Assembly (NCBI GenBank): GCA_964348665.1 | Contig: CAYGDP010000007.1 | Coordinates: 124,001-188,000 of the forward strand | Source: CAYGDP01 sp964348665 | GTDB taxonomy: Bacteria; Verrucomicrobiota; Verrucomicrobiia; Palsa-1439; CAYGDP01 | Direction: 5' to 3' | DNA length: 64,000 bases | Part shown: positions 36,653-45,280 of the stretch, piece after piece | Position numbering within the stretch: the stretch's first letter is position 1 | Layout: each line of letters opens with the position of its first letter | The notes under the pieces: model-generated | Seen by the model: the letters and a program-made list of their open reading frames with translations, nothing else | Told to the model about the DNA's origin: nothing | Databases searched by the model: none | Position numbers and translations under genes: made by a program

Positions 36653-37125
36653 CTCGTTTTGTCTTCCTCGTGACTAAAAGCCATTTCATAAATAGCTCCG
36701 CAGCACAATGAGGAGGTAGCCGGGGGGGGAGCGAAGCCCTGAAAGTTTTCGGCATGATATTCGTAGCGCACCACCAAGCACCGATCGTTTCCCAGCCACG
36801 CGAAGAGCCGTTCGATTTTCCAACGCCGCCGATAGCGACGCAGCGACTTATCATCTTGGCTGGGTCTGTGCTGGCGATTGTCTCGGTGCGGAGCGATCAT
36901 CTGGATACCTTGCTCTTGGAGCCGTGCGCCCAAGGGGTCGCCTAGACAAAGGGTATTTTGAGGGTGCTTGGACAAGCTTGACTTCGTACGGCGAGGCGTT
37001 GGCGACTTAAGTAACCAGACGCCCCTGCGCAGAATCCAACGGATGCCGTTGAGCACGGACGCAATTAACCCATCAACGAGATAGCTTCGAATTGTTCCGA
37101 CGGGATAAACCCTGGCGAGAAGCAA
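36640..37125 (-). mobile_element. Degenerate IS5-family transposase remnant
   Basis: The remnant fuses a typical IS5-type start (LNGIRWILRRGVW) directly to the C-terminal part of the DDE domain (DPLGARLQEQGIQMIAPHR, then RRYRRRWKIERLFAWLGN and VVRYEYHAENFQGF), so the middle, with the first catalytic Asp, is deleted. At a run of eight C (on the coding strand, near 36722-36729) the frame shifts: the other frame continues GYLLIVLRSYL and stops at 36686, the expected transposase end. Two lesions make it a pseudogene. It sits in the gap of the third pseudopilin pair. I did not find clear terminal inverted repeats. Confidence 0.8.
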
Positions 37126-37131
37126 GCGGGA

Positions 37132-37899
37132 TCACTTCACAAAAAGCGGGTTTGTAAAATTAGCGGGAGTGCAACCGCGCCCATTTACCATATCGTTCTT
37201 GATTCCAAACGTATCAACTCCGTTTCCATCAGGCCCTTTCAATGCCCATCCTACATGTCCGTCGCAAAAAAGGACATTGGTCCCGCCCATATGTTGTTTC
37301 TTGACGAGGTCTCGGTCGGGTCCCCACGCGCATCGGTCGCCCCCGTCTGCTTCGTTGGAATTTGTCCCGTCCACCTCCCAAAGCAGAAATGTGGAGGAGG
37401 CATACTTGATCGTGCTGGCCATGAAAGGACCGGCTCCGCAGTTGGGGTCGCATAATTCGATCATCGACCGATACGAAATCAAAGTATTACTAGTTTCAGC
37501 GGGGCAGATAAACACAGTCTTCTCACAGGGGCGGTCGGAGGGATTGGCAAAAATGCCCAGGGCGCAAACCTTGGAGGTATTGGGGCTAGTGCGTGGCGCG
37601 CACCCTTCCTGACCGAGCGTCCCGTTGAATCGCGCGAAGTCGTGAGGTTTGTTAGTTGCGCCACCGCTCCAACCGATCCCTGGATAACGGCGAGTGTCTT
37701 CGATGTAGAGCGCGTAAGCAATTCCAAGCTGATGGAGGTTACTGGCGCATTGTACTTTCAATGCCATGAGTCGAGCTTGGCTCAAATTCGGCAAGAGGAT
37801 ACGCGCAAGAATCAGGATAATGGCGATCACGACCAGCAATTCGATGATTGTGAAACCAGCCTTTGCTCGAACGTGCCTACCATGGATTATCTCTCTCAT
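37132..37899 (-). CDS. Pseudopilin-like protein, pair 3
   Basis: 255 residues. Prepilin motif KAGFTIIELLVVIAIILILA, then CASNLHQLGIAYALYIEDTR and the C-terminal KQHMGGTNVLFCDGHVGWAL with NDMVNGRGC. The same layout as the two upstream pseudopilins, including the SDRPCEKTVFICPAE segment (NRPCYESVYTCPL and NRPCRKTVFWCPM in the others), which places paired cysteines at like positions. Divergent from LacI B across 64 bp; convergent with single-TM member 3 beyond the IS remnant. Confidence 0.88.
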   Translation of the reverse strand: MREIIHGRHVRAKAGFTIIELLVVIAIILILARILLPNLSQARLMALKVQCASNLHQLGIAYALYIEDTRRYPGIGWSGGATNKPHDFARFNGTLGQEGCAPRTSPNTSKVCALGIFANPSDRPCEKTVFICPAETSNTLISYRSMIELCDPNCGAGPFMASTIKYASSTFLLWEVDGTNSNEADGGDRCAWGPDRDLVKKQHMGGTNVLFCDGHVGWALKGPDGNGVDTFGIKNDMVNGRGCTPANFTNPLFVK

Positions 37900-37963
37900 A
37901 GATTCCCGTTACACTAAAAGAGTGCTTTACATTCCGCAAATGTACTGCTATTTTCCACGTAAA

Positions 37964-39079
37964 ATGAATCAAGATCGCTGTCTGACCATGAGAGCGGTAG
38001 CCAAGGTGGCCGGTGTATCGCACACGACAGTGTCTCTGGCGCTCCGCAACGATTACCGATTGCCAGAGAAAACACGGCAACGAGTCCGATCTGTTGCAAA
38101 TCAGATGGGATACCGTCCCAACCCCTTGATTTCGACTCTGATGTCCTACCGGCGGATGGCTCGATCATCAGTCTATATCGAGACACTCGGGTATATTGTC
38201 CAGTGGCCAGAGTGCAATGATTGGCGGGAACGTCCCTATATGGCTGAGCATTTTCAGGGTGCTTCTGTTCGCGCCGCCAAACTGGGCTACAAGCTGGAAG
38301 ACTTTTGGGTGAATGCTCCAGGCATTAACGGCAAGCGACTTAGTCGTATCCTACAATCCCGCGGAATCCGCGGTCTCGTAATCGCCCCCATGTACCGACC
38401 ACATGGGCATCTTTCTCTCAATTGGCCACAATTTGCATCGGTGGCAGCGACTCTTTCACTCCATAAACCAGATCTTCACCGTGTCTCTGGCAATCATTTT
38501 CTTGCCGTTGCGGTTGCATCCAGACAACTGCGCCGGCTCGGCTACAAGCGGATTAGTCTGGCATTGGAATTGGCCTTTGACCAGCGTTCCTATCACGGTT
38601 TGCTGGGCAGTTTTTTAGTTTATCAATACTTTCGGCCGTTCGGCAATTGTATTCCTGCTCTGATAACTTCGGAATGGAACGAGGCCGTCTACCGTAAGTG
38701 GTTTCAAAAGCATCGCCCCGACGCCGTGATCGGAATGCACGGCCAAGAACTGGAGTGGTTGCGTAACATGAATCTGCAAATCCCGCGCGACATCGGTTAC
38801 GCAGCCCTTAACGTAACCTCCTCGCCACCCGGCTGCGCGGGAGTGAATCAACAGCCGGATCGAATCGGGGCAGCAGCCGTGGATCTGGTTGTCGGTCAAC
38901 TCCACCACAACGAATTCGGCGTTCCCGACTCTGCTAAGGTCGTGATGATCGAGCCAGTATGGCAAGACGGAAGCACCGTCCAAGACCAACTAACCTCGCG
39001 CTCTACCCTCCATCGCCAACCAAATACACGAAAACGGCTCGCGACTCGACGAAATAAACTTGCTGTGGCAAAAAGTTGA
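37964..39079 (+). CDS. LacI-family transcriptional regulator (B)
   Basis: 371 residues from the ATG at 37964; the frame is open upstream, but that part overlaps the divergent pseudopilin. HTH MRAVAKVAGVSHTTVSLALR, hinge MGYRPNPLISTLMSYRR, ligand domain with FQGASVRAAKLGYKLEDFWV, SRGIRGLVIAPMYR, HRPDAVIGMHG and GAAAVDLVVGQLHHNEFGVP. Paralogue of LacI A with a longer basic tail (QPNTRKRLATRRNKLAVAKS). Probably controls the divergent pseudopilin. The efp stop lies 110 bp downstream, mirroring the LacI A/efp-fragment layout. Confidence 0.93.
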   Translation: MNQDRCLTMRAVAKVAGVSHTTVSLALRNDYRLPEKTRQRVRSVANQMGYRPNPLISTLMSYRRMARSSVYIETLGYIVQWPECNDWRERPYMAEHFQGASVRAAKLGYKLEDFWVNAPGINGKRLSRILQSRGIRGLVIAPMYRPHGHLSLNWPQFASVAATLSLHKPDLHRVSGNHFLAVAVASRQLRRLGYKRISLALELAFDQRSYHGLLGSFLVYQYFRPFGNCIPALITSEWNEAVYRKWFQKHRPDAVIGMHGQELEWLRNMNLQIPRDIGYAALNVTSSPPGCAGVNQQPDRIGAAAVDLVVGQLHHNEFGVPDSAKVVMIEPVWQDGSTVQDQLTSRSTLHRQPNTRKRLATRRNKLAVAKS

Positions 39080-39188
39080 TCACCCCCCTTGAACAGGCTA
39101 AACTCCTGCAAAAAGGGAAAACTTATTACAGTGGGAACGGCCGAGCGATCCATATCCCCCTTCTGGTTTGCACTCCGTCGTCCTCCCC

Positions 39189-39746
39189 CTAGGCGCGACT
39201 GATATACGCCCCGGTGCGCGTGTCCACTTTTACGCTTTCCCCGGCGTTGATAAAGAGCGGCACGCCAACCGTGATTCCCGTTTCCACTTTTGCAGGCTTA
39301 GTGACGTTCGTTGCGGTGTCGCCGCGAACGCCGGGCGGCGCCTCGATGATTTTCAGCGTCACCGTCGGCGGCAACTCGATGGAGACTGGTTTATCATCCA
39401 GCAAGAGCAGCTCGACCGGAGTGTTCTCGATCAGAAAATTTTTTGCGTCGCCCACCAGCTCATCGTTGAGCGTGATGCTCTCGTAGGTCTGCGGGTCAAT
39501 GAACGTATAGCCGGTCGGGTCTTTGTAGCTGAACTCGATTTTTTTACGGAAGAGCGGGATGATTTCGATGGACTCGGTCGAGCTGAACCGGACCGGCGAG
39601 GTTTTTCCGCTGGCTAGGTTTCGCAGGGTGGCCTGCACGGTGGCGCGCAGGTTGCCCGGGGTTTTGTGGATATAATCCAACACCATACACGGGGCGCCAT
39701 TGTATTTGATCGCCATTCCTTTACGCATGTCGCTTGCACTTGCCAT
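39189..39746 (-). CDS. efp: Translation elongation factor P
   Basis: 185 residues from the Met at 39746 (ASASDMRKGMAIKYNGAPCM). KOW-like, OB and C-terminal domains are all present (TFIDPQTYESITLNDELVGD, VTLKIIEAPPGVRGDTATN, PLFINAGESVKVDTRTGAY). EF-P relieves ribosome stalling at polyproline. At the tip of domain I the sequence is HKTPGNLRA, so the residue that is modified Lys34 in E. coli is Asn32 here, and neither a beta-lysylated Lys nor a rhamnosylated Arg would be expected at that exact place. Its last 76 bp are duplicated at 35789. Confidence 0.96.
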   Translation of the reverse strand: MASASDMRKGMAIKYNGAPCMVLDYIHKTPGNLRATVQATLRNLASGKTSPVRFSSTESIEIIPLFRKKIEFSYKDPTGYTFIDPQTYESITLNDELVGDAKNFLIENTPVELLLLDDKPVSIELPPTVTLKIIEAPPGVRGDTATNVTKPAKVETGITVGVPLFINAGESVKVDTRTGAYISRA

Positions 39747-40054
39747 AAGTTTCCTCGATTCAGTCTTTGGATACGGGGGCGGGACTCTACACAACGCGCC
39801 CCCGTTTGGCAAGAGATTCAGCGGAAGCTTTTGGGACGGGGGATGATTCCTCTCTACGGGATGAAACACAGACAGACTTCTACTGGTTTTTTTGATTCCC
39901 TAACGTCGCGCCGCGTTTCGGGGCTGCCTCGATTGGATCGACAACGACCGCGCTTCCATTGAACATCCCGCGACATCGCCAGTCCAAAGATAATACGTGT
40001 AGGTATAATTTGTTGACAACGGCTGCCGTCATGACGTAAAAAAGGCGCGGACAT
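39747..40054. other. 308-bp intergenic region between efp and the PQQ operon
   Basis: No gene seen. On the efp side GGGGGCG (about 39773) and CGCCCCC (about 39797) can pair as a hairpin just upstream of the efp start. On the operon side TATAAT at 40004-40009 and TTGACA at 40013-40018 are consensus-like promoter words, but they do not form a correctly spaced pair; TATAAT alone is a plausible -10 for the gene at 40055. Confidence 0.5.
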
Positions 40055-42445
40055 ATGATCAAGCAGACAAATGTGGCGCACGCTTCCAGCTTGCGAATTA
40101 GAAACACGCAACCAAGATGGTTGCGCTACGCTGTTTTTGCCTCTCTTGTTTTCTCGCCGGCGGTAGACGCCGCCGACGCGACCGGCTGGCACTCGTGGCG
40201 CGGACCCGAACAAAGCGGCATGTCGCGCGAGACCGGTCTACCCGATAAGATTGGCGCGGAGAATTTGCTCTGGTCGGTTGGTTTCTCGGGACAATCCACG
40301 GCGGTCATCGCCAACGGGCGCTTATATATTAATGGCTATTGGGGTGAGGGCGCGGATTTGCAGGAGGGGTTGGCCTGTTTCGATGCCGAAACGGGCAAGG
40401 AATTCTGGCGGCGCGGTTACAACGATTTTTTGAGCGACACAATCTACCTGCGTTACTCGACCAGCAGCCCAACGGTAGATGCCGAGACGGGTAATGTTTA
40501 TTATCAGGGATCACAAGGCATCTTCGCCTGCTTCGACCGCGACGGGAAACTGCTCTGGCAACATTCGCTCATGGAAAAATTCGGGCGCATGACATTCCCC
40601 AATAGCCGCACGGCGTCGCCTGTGATTGACGCCGACCTCGTTATCACGCGCGGCATCACTTCGAACTGGGGCGCGCATGGTCCTGCGGGTGACCGATTCT
40701 ATGCGTTTGACAAAAAGACGGGCGAATTGGTTTGGGCATCCGCCCCCGCCGATCGGCCGAAAGACAATTCCTTTTCCCATCCCATCCTCGGCTGGCTCTA
40801 CGGCAAGCGCGTCCTATTCGCAGGCGCGGGCGACGGTAGCGTCGTATGCCTCAATGCGCGTACGGGCAACCCGATCTGGCGTGTTCCGATCGGACAGGGT
40901 GGCGTGAACGCGACCGTGTTGCATGCGGGTGACAAAATTATCGCCATCCATGGCAGCGAAAATCTCGATACGAGCGAGATCGGTCGTATGGTCGCGCTGA
41001 AAATTCCAACCACGCCGCCTGCACCTGATCCCGCAACCGGACTGGCAACGATTTCCGCAAAGGAAGCCGAGCTTTGGCGCAATGAACTAAGCGCTTTTAC
41101 CAGCTCACCGATTCTTGTCGGTACACGAGTATATCAAACATCAGAAACCGGAGAGTTGTGTGCGATTGACGCAGCGACGGGCAAGATCCTGTGGAAAAAG
41201 AAAATCGGCGTCGAACAGCGCAATGCCAGCCTCGTTCGTGCCGACGGCAAACTTTATGTGCCGATCCTCGACGATCCCGATATGAAGACCGAAGCCGCAG
41301 ACGCAGGTCAGAAAGGCGCGATTTACGTCATCAAGCCCGCCGACAACGGCTGCGAAATCCTTAGCAAATTCACGCTCGACGGCCGCTGCTTCGGTACGCC
41401 GACTGTTTTCAACGGCAAGGTTTATGTGCAGACGACACGGAAGCTGTATTGCTTTGGGAAGAAAGGCAACAACGCGGGGTTGCCTGCACCCGAGGAAGAG
41501 AAATATCATTTGCCCGCCGCGACCATTGACAAACTGCAAATTATACCTGCCGAGGTGCTGCTGCGTCCCTCGCAAACCGTTTCCTTCCGCGCCCACGTGC
41601 TCGATAACAGCGGGCACGTCGTCCCACCGAGCATTGATGCAAAATCGTTGAAGTGGGCTAGCTACATCCCCCCGACAGCTAAAGTGAAAGCGACGATGAG
41701 GGGAGCTTTCAACGCCGAAGGCAAACTCGTTGCTGACCCTACGCCCGTGGCCAGCGCGGGCGCGTTCGAGGCGACACTTGGCGAATTGAAAGGCTACATT
41801 CGCGGTCGCGTGTTGCCTGATTTGCCGATCAAGGCAGATTTCGAGACTTTCGACATTGCTGTTGCACACGAAACGGAGAAGGATGCGGCGGGGCAGCCGA
41901 CCAAGTTTGCGTATCCGCCGCTGCCGTGGATCGGAGCTCGGTTCAAGTTCGAGGTGCGCGAACGAGATGGCAGTAAAGTACTGACCAAGACGATTGACAA
42001 CAAACTTTTCCAGCGCGCGGTTGTGTTCCTCGGTCATCCTGACATGAAGGAATATACCATTGAGGCCGACGTGTTGAGCGACGGCAACAAGCGCAAGATG
42101 TCCGAGGTTGGTCTCATCAACCAGCGGTACTTCATCATCCTCAAGGGCAACGCTCAGGAACTCGAAGTGAACTCGAACTTGGAGCGTCTGAAAGTTTCGG
42201 TGCCGTTCAAGTGGTCTCCCAACGAATGGTATCGCCTCAAAACCCGTGTGGATGTTGCCGAAAACGGAAGCGGTGTGGTGCGCGCGAAAGCTTGGAAACG
42301 CGGCGAAGCCGAGCCAGGCGAATGGACAATTAAAGTGGAGCACAAGACCGCGCATCAGGAAGGTTCGCCGGGATTGTTCGGCTTTTCGCCGCAAGAAATG
42401 CGCGTCTATATCGACAACGTGAGCGTGACAAAAAATGAAAAGTAA
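40055..42445 (+). CDS. Exported PQQ-like beta-propeller protein with C-terminal LamG/DUF1080-like domain
   Basis: 796 residues. The basic start leads to a hydrophobic segment (YAVFASLVFSPAVDAAD, about 25-41). Residues about 45-470 form a PQQ-like/BamB-type propeller with repeated blades such as GLACFDAETGKEFWRR, IFACFDRDGKLLWQHS and LCAIDAATGKILWKKK. After a beta linker, residues about 590-790 (IKADFETFDI, VFLGHPDMKEYTIEADVLSD, WYRLKTRVDVAENG, VYIDNVSVTK) look like a LamG/3-keto-disaccharide-hydrolase-like jelly roll. PQQ binding is not implied by the fold. First gene of the 12.6-kb operon. Part of the leader is encoded by a REP-like hairpin (40107-40125). Confidence 0.85.
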   Translation: MIKQTNVAHASSLRIRNTQPRWLRYAVFASLVFSPAVDAADATGWHSWRGPEQSGMSRETGLPDKIGAENLLWSVGFSGQSTAVIANGRLYINGYWGEGADLQEGLACFDAETGKEFWRRGYNDFLSDTIYLRYSTSSPTVDAETGNVYYQGSQGIFACFDRDGKLLWQHSLMEKFGRMTFPNSRTASPVIDADLVITRGITSNWGAHGPAGDRFYAFDKKTGELVWASAPADRPKDNSFSHPILGWLYGKRVLFAGAGDGSVVCLNARTGNPIWRVPIGQGGVNATVLHAGDKIIAIHGSENLDTSEIGRMVALKIPTTPPAPDPATGLATISAKEAELWRNELSAFTSSPILVGTRVYQTSETGELCAIDAATGKILWKKKIGVEQRNASLVRADGKLYVPILDDPDMKTEAADAGQKGAIYVIKPADNGCEILSKFTLDGRCFGTPTVFNGKVYVQTTRKLYCFGKKGNNAGLPAPEEEKYHLPAATIDKLQIIPAEVLLRPSQTVSFRAHVLDNSGHVVPPSIDAKSLKWASYIPPTAKVKATMRGAFNAEGKLVADPTPVASAGAFEATLGELKGYIRGRVLPDLPIKADFETFDIAVAHETEKDAAGQPTKFAYPPLPWIGARFKFEVRERDGSKVLTKTIDNKLFQRAVVFLGHPDMKEYTIEADVLSDGNKRKMSEVGLINQRYFIILKGNAQELEVNSNLERLKVSVPFKWSPNEWYRLKTRVDVAENGSGVVRAKAWKRGEAEPGEWTIKVEHKTAHQEGSPGLFGFSPQEMRVYIDNVSVTKNEK
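40107..40125. repeat. Perfect hairpin CGCAACCA-AGA-TGGTTGCG in a leader-coding region
   Basis: Eight-base arms around AGA within codons for the pre-signal region of the PQQ-like protein. Together with the preceding GCTTCCAGCTTGCGAATTAG it resembles a dispersed REP-like intergenic element that became part of the gene start. Confidence 0.55.
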
Positions 42446-44063
42446 AATTCCAAATTCCAAATTCCAAATTCCAACAAAGCTCCAAACCTCAAATCTCAAG
42501 CTTGTACGAGCGAATGTTTGGAACTTGATGCTTGGGGTTTTGTTGGGATTTGGAGTTTGGGTTTTTGAGTTTTCGTCCGCTATGGCGGACGATTGGCCTC
42601 AATGGGGCGGCAACGATCTCGGCCGTAACATGGTTTCGCCAGCGAAAAATCTGGCCGAGTCATTCGACCCTGGCAAATTCAAGCAAGGGACGGAGGAAGT
42701 GGACATGGCGACCACGAAGAACGTAAAATGGGTCGCCAAGCTCGGTTCGCAAACCTACGGTAACCCGACCGTTGCAGGCGGTCGTATCTTTGTTGGCACG
42801 AACAACGAATCGCTGCGCGACCCGAGGCACAAAGGCGACCGCGGCATTTTGCTTTGTCTCAACGAGAAGACCGGTGATTTTCTCTGGCAACTTGTCGTGC
42901 CGAAGCTCGCGTCGGGCAAGGTGAACGACTGGGAATATCTCGGCATCCTTAGCGCGCCGACCATCGAGGGTGACCGCGTTTATTTGGTGACGAACCGAGG
43001 TGAGGTCGTCTCTCTCGACGTGAATGGCATGGCCAATGGCAACGACGGTCCTTTCAAGGAGGAGGCCAAATACGTCGTCGGCCCAAACAAGCCGCCCCTT
43101 GAACCGACCGCCAAGGACGCGGACATTGTTTGGCGCTACGATATGATGGATGAGTTGGGCGTGTTTCCACATAACGCGTCGAATTGCTCGGTGATTCTAG
43201 TGGGTGACAAAGTTTACACAAACACCTCAAACGGCCAGGACTGGACGCATGTGAACATCCCATCACCGCTTTCCCCCAGTTTTGTGGCACTGGATAAATA
43301 CAGCGGCCAGCTCGTTGGTGAAGATGATGCTGGCATCGGCCCTCGTATTTATCACGGGCAATGGAGCAATCCCAGCGCGGGTACTGTTGGCGGCAAGCAA
43401 CTCGTTTTCTTCGGCGGTGGCGATGGCTGGTGCTACGCGTTCGACGCGCAACCCGTCAAGGAAGGCGACACTAATTTTCTGAAGACCGTCTGGAAGTTCG
43501 ATTGCAACCCGCCCGAATACAAAGTGAAAGACGGCAAGCCGATCAAGTATCCCAACGCCGACGGTCCGAGTGAAATCATATCCACGCCCGTGTTTCTGAA
43601 AAATCGCGTCTACGTCACCATCGGCCAAGACCCCGAGCACGGCGAAGGAATCGGGCGGCTGCTCTGCCTTGATGCGACCAAAACGGGTGATGTGACCAAG
43701 AGTGCATTAGTTTGGGAATACCGCGGCATCCACCGGAGTCTTTCCACACCGTCCATCACATCCGACGGACTCTTGTTTGTCGGAGATTTCAGCGGCTTCC
43801 TCCACTGCCTCGATGCCGCTACGGGAAAAGTCCACTGGACCTACGACATGAAAGCCCACATTTGGGGCAGCACGTTTGTGGCCGATGGCAAAGTTTATGT
43901 GGGTGATGAAGACGGCGATTTTGTCGTGCTCGCCGCCACCAAAGAAAAAAAAGTAGTAAGCGAACAAAACCTCGGCTCGCCGATCTACAGCACCCCCATT
44001 GTCGCCAATGGCGTGATGTATATCGCCACACAGACGCATCTCTACGCCATCGAGAAGAAATGA
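42435..44063 (+). CDS. Exported PQQ-like beta-propeller protein (2)
   Basis: 542 residues; its ATG lies 11 bp inside the upstream gene. Residues 2-25 are encoded by an AATTCCAAA-type repeat (KSKIPNSKFQIPTKLQTSNL), and the hydrophobic core WNLMLGVLLGFGVWVFEFSS by its inverted arm, before the mature start MADDWPQWGGNDLGRN. Blades: GILLCLNEKTGDFLWQLVV, GEVVSLDVNGMANGNDG, WCYAFDAQPV, FLHCLDAATGKVHWTYDMK and IYSTPIVANGVMYIATQTHL. The propeller resembles BamB-like or quinoprotein folds; catalytic calcium/PQQ residues cannot be assigned by eye. Probably periplasmic. Confidence 0.83.
   Translation: MKSKIPNSKFQIPTKLQTSNLKLVRANVWNLMLGVLLGFGVWVFEFSSAMADDWPQWGGNDLGRNMVSPAKNLAESFDPGKFKQGTEEVDMATTKNVKWVAKLGSQTYGNPTVAGGRIFVGTNNESLRDPRHKGDRGILLCLNEKTGDFLWQLVVPKLASGKVNDWEYLGILSAPTIEGDRVYLVTNRGEVVSLDVNGMANGNDGPFKEEAKYVVGPNKPPLEPTAKDADIVWRYDMMDELGVFPHNASNCSVILVGDKVYTNTSNGQDWTHVNIPSPLSPSFVALDKYSGQLVGEDDAGIGPRIYHGQWSNPSAGTVGGKQLVFFGGGDGWCYAFDAQPVKEGDTNFLKTVWKFDCNPPEYKVKDGKPIKYPNADGPSEIISTPVFLKNRVYVTIGQDPEHGEGIGRLLCLDATKTGDVTKSALVWEYRGIHRSLSTPSITSDGLLFVGDFSGFLHCLDAATGKVHWTYDMKAHIWGSTFVADGKVYVGDEDGDFVVLAATKEKKVVSEQNLGSPIYSTPIVANGVMYIATQTHLYAIEKK
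42446..42590. repeat. Inverted short-period repeat element inside the PQQ gene start
   Basis: The left arm (42446-42502) is built of ATTCCAAATTCC, CTCCAAACCTC and AAATCTCAAGC words. The right arm (42517-42575) carries the inverse words GGAACTTGATGCTTGG, GATTTGGAGTTTGGG and TTTTTGAG. It ends with the hairpin GTCCGC-TATG-GCGGAC (42575-42590). The same hairpin type (GTCCGC-N4-GCGGAC) follows similar words at 46655-46670. Confidence 0.65.
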
Positions 44064-45280
44064 ACCGAGTCTACGCGCTTTCTCTGATCCTCACTGCCGT
44101 AGCTTCGTCCATTGCCGGCGAGTCGTGGCCGCAGTTTCGAGGGCCGACGGGTCTTGGTTACAGCGACGAAATTAATCTCCCGCTAAAGTGGGGCGGAGCC
44201 GCCGCCGAAAATATTCTTTGGAAATCGCCGCTTCCAAAATCGGACAACCCATACTCCTCACCGATCGTTTGGCGCGATCGGGTATTTGTCACGTCCGTGC
44301 GAAACACGCCGTTGGAACACCACGTCCTCTGTTTCCAGGTGTCCGATGGCAAGCCATTGTGGGATGTGACCGTCGCGCCTGGGCCGTGGAAACTTACCGA
44401 TCTGCGTGGCGGCTACGGCGCTCCAACGCCTTGTACCGACGGCAAGATTGTCTTTGTCCTCTTTGGCTCCGCAGTCATCGTCGCGCTGGACTTCGAGGGG
44501 AAACTGATCTGGCGAAAAGACCTGCCACGATACGATTTCGACGTCGCCATCGGCACAAGCCCGATTCTGCACCAAGATACTGTGATCGTAAATTGCGACC
44601 AACTCGGCAGTAAGTCGTGCATCATCGGTTTTGACAAGAAAACAGGCGAAGTAAAATGGGAGGCGCTTCGCCCCGACACAGGTTTCGCGCATAGCACTCC
44701 CGTCATCGTGTCCGTGCAAGACAAATTGCAAATGTTGGTCAGCGCTTCGGGTGCTTTGCAGGGGCTTGATCCGGCCAGCGGCAAGATTCTATGGCGTTGC
44801 GCGGCGCAGGGCGACGCCAGCTCGCCGGCGTTTGGCAGTGGGCTGGTCTATAACGACAGCGGCCGCGGAGGCCCCGGCGTCTGCGTGGATCCGACCGGCA
44901 TAGGCGACGTGACCAACACGCACTTGAAATGGAAGATCGCACAGATTCCCGAAGGATTGTCGTCGCCACTGATTATTGGTGAATTTGTGTATCGTCTGTA
45001 CAATCCTGAAATCCTGCGTTGCTTGCGATTGGCCAGCGGTGAGCAGGTGTACACCGAGCGACTCGCGGGTGTTTCCACGTGGGCAAGCCCCATCGCCACG
45101 GCCGACGGCTTGCTCTATCTCGCCAGCGCGGGTCGCAGCTACGTCGTGCGCGCGGGGCCAAAGCTGGAAGTGATCGGCGAAAGCAATCTCGGCGAAGAGA
45201 ATCGCGCCTCCGCGGCGATTGCAAATGGCCGGATTTTTCTGCGCGGCGACAAAAACCTCTATTGCATTGGGAAAAAATGA
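44060..45280 (+). CDS. Exported PQQ-like beta-propeller protein (3)
   Basis: 406 residues, 4-bp overlap with the upstream gene. Signal peptide NRVYALSLILTAVASSIAG, mature start ESWPQFRGPTGLGYSDE (the WPQFRGP start is very common in BamB-like PQQ proteins of PVC bacteria). Blades include HHVLCFQVSDGKPLWDVTV, VIVALDFEGKLIWRKDLP, CIIGFDKKTGEVKWEALR, LQGLDPASGKILWRCAAQ and EILRCLRLASGEQVYTERL. Complete single propeller. Location periplasmic; role unknown. Confidence 0.87.
   Translation: MNRVYALSLILTAVASSIAGESWPQFRGPTGLGYSDEINLPLKWGGAAAENILWKSPLPKSDNPYSSPIVWRDRVFVTSVRNTPLEHHVLCFQVSDGKPLWDVTVAPGPWKLTDLRGGYGAPTPCTDGKIVFVLFGSAVIVALDFEGKLIWRKDLPRYDFDVAIGTSPILHQDTVIVNCDQLGSKSCIIGFDKKTGEVKWEALRPDTGFAHSTPVIVSVQDKLQMLVSASGALQGLDPASGKILWRCAAQGDASSPAFGSGLVYNDSGRGGPGVCVDPTGIGDVTNTHLKWKIAQIPEGLSSPLIIGEFVYRLYNPEILRCLRLASGEQVYTERLAGVSTWASPIATADGLLYLASAGRSYVVRAGPKLEVIGESNLGEENRASAAIANGRIFLRGDKNLYCIGKK

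Noticed and set aside
35789..39265. Idea that the whole LacI-efp block was recently duplicated
   Set aside because: The two LacI proteins are far too different for the age implied by the 75/76 repeat, so a simple recent tandem duplication does not fit.
41141..42499. 452-codon minus-strand open frame opposite the first PQQ-like gene
   Set aside because: Antisense of a clear propeller protein with repeated blades; the minus frame has no recognisable motif.
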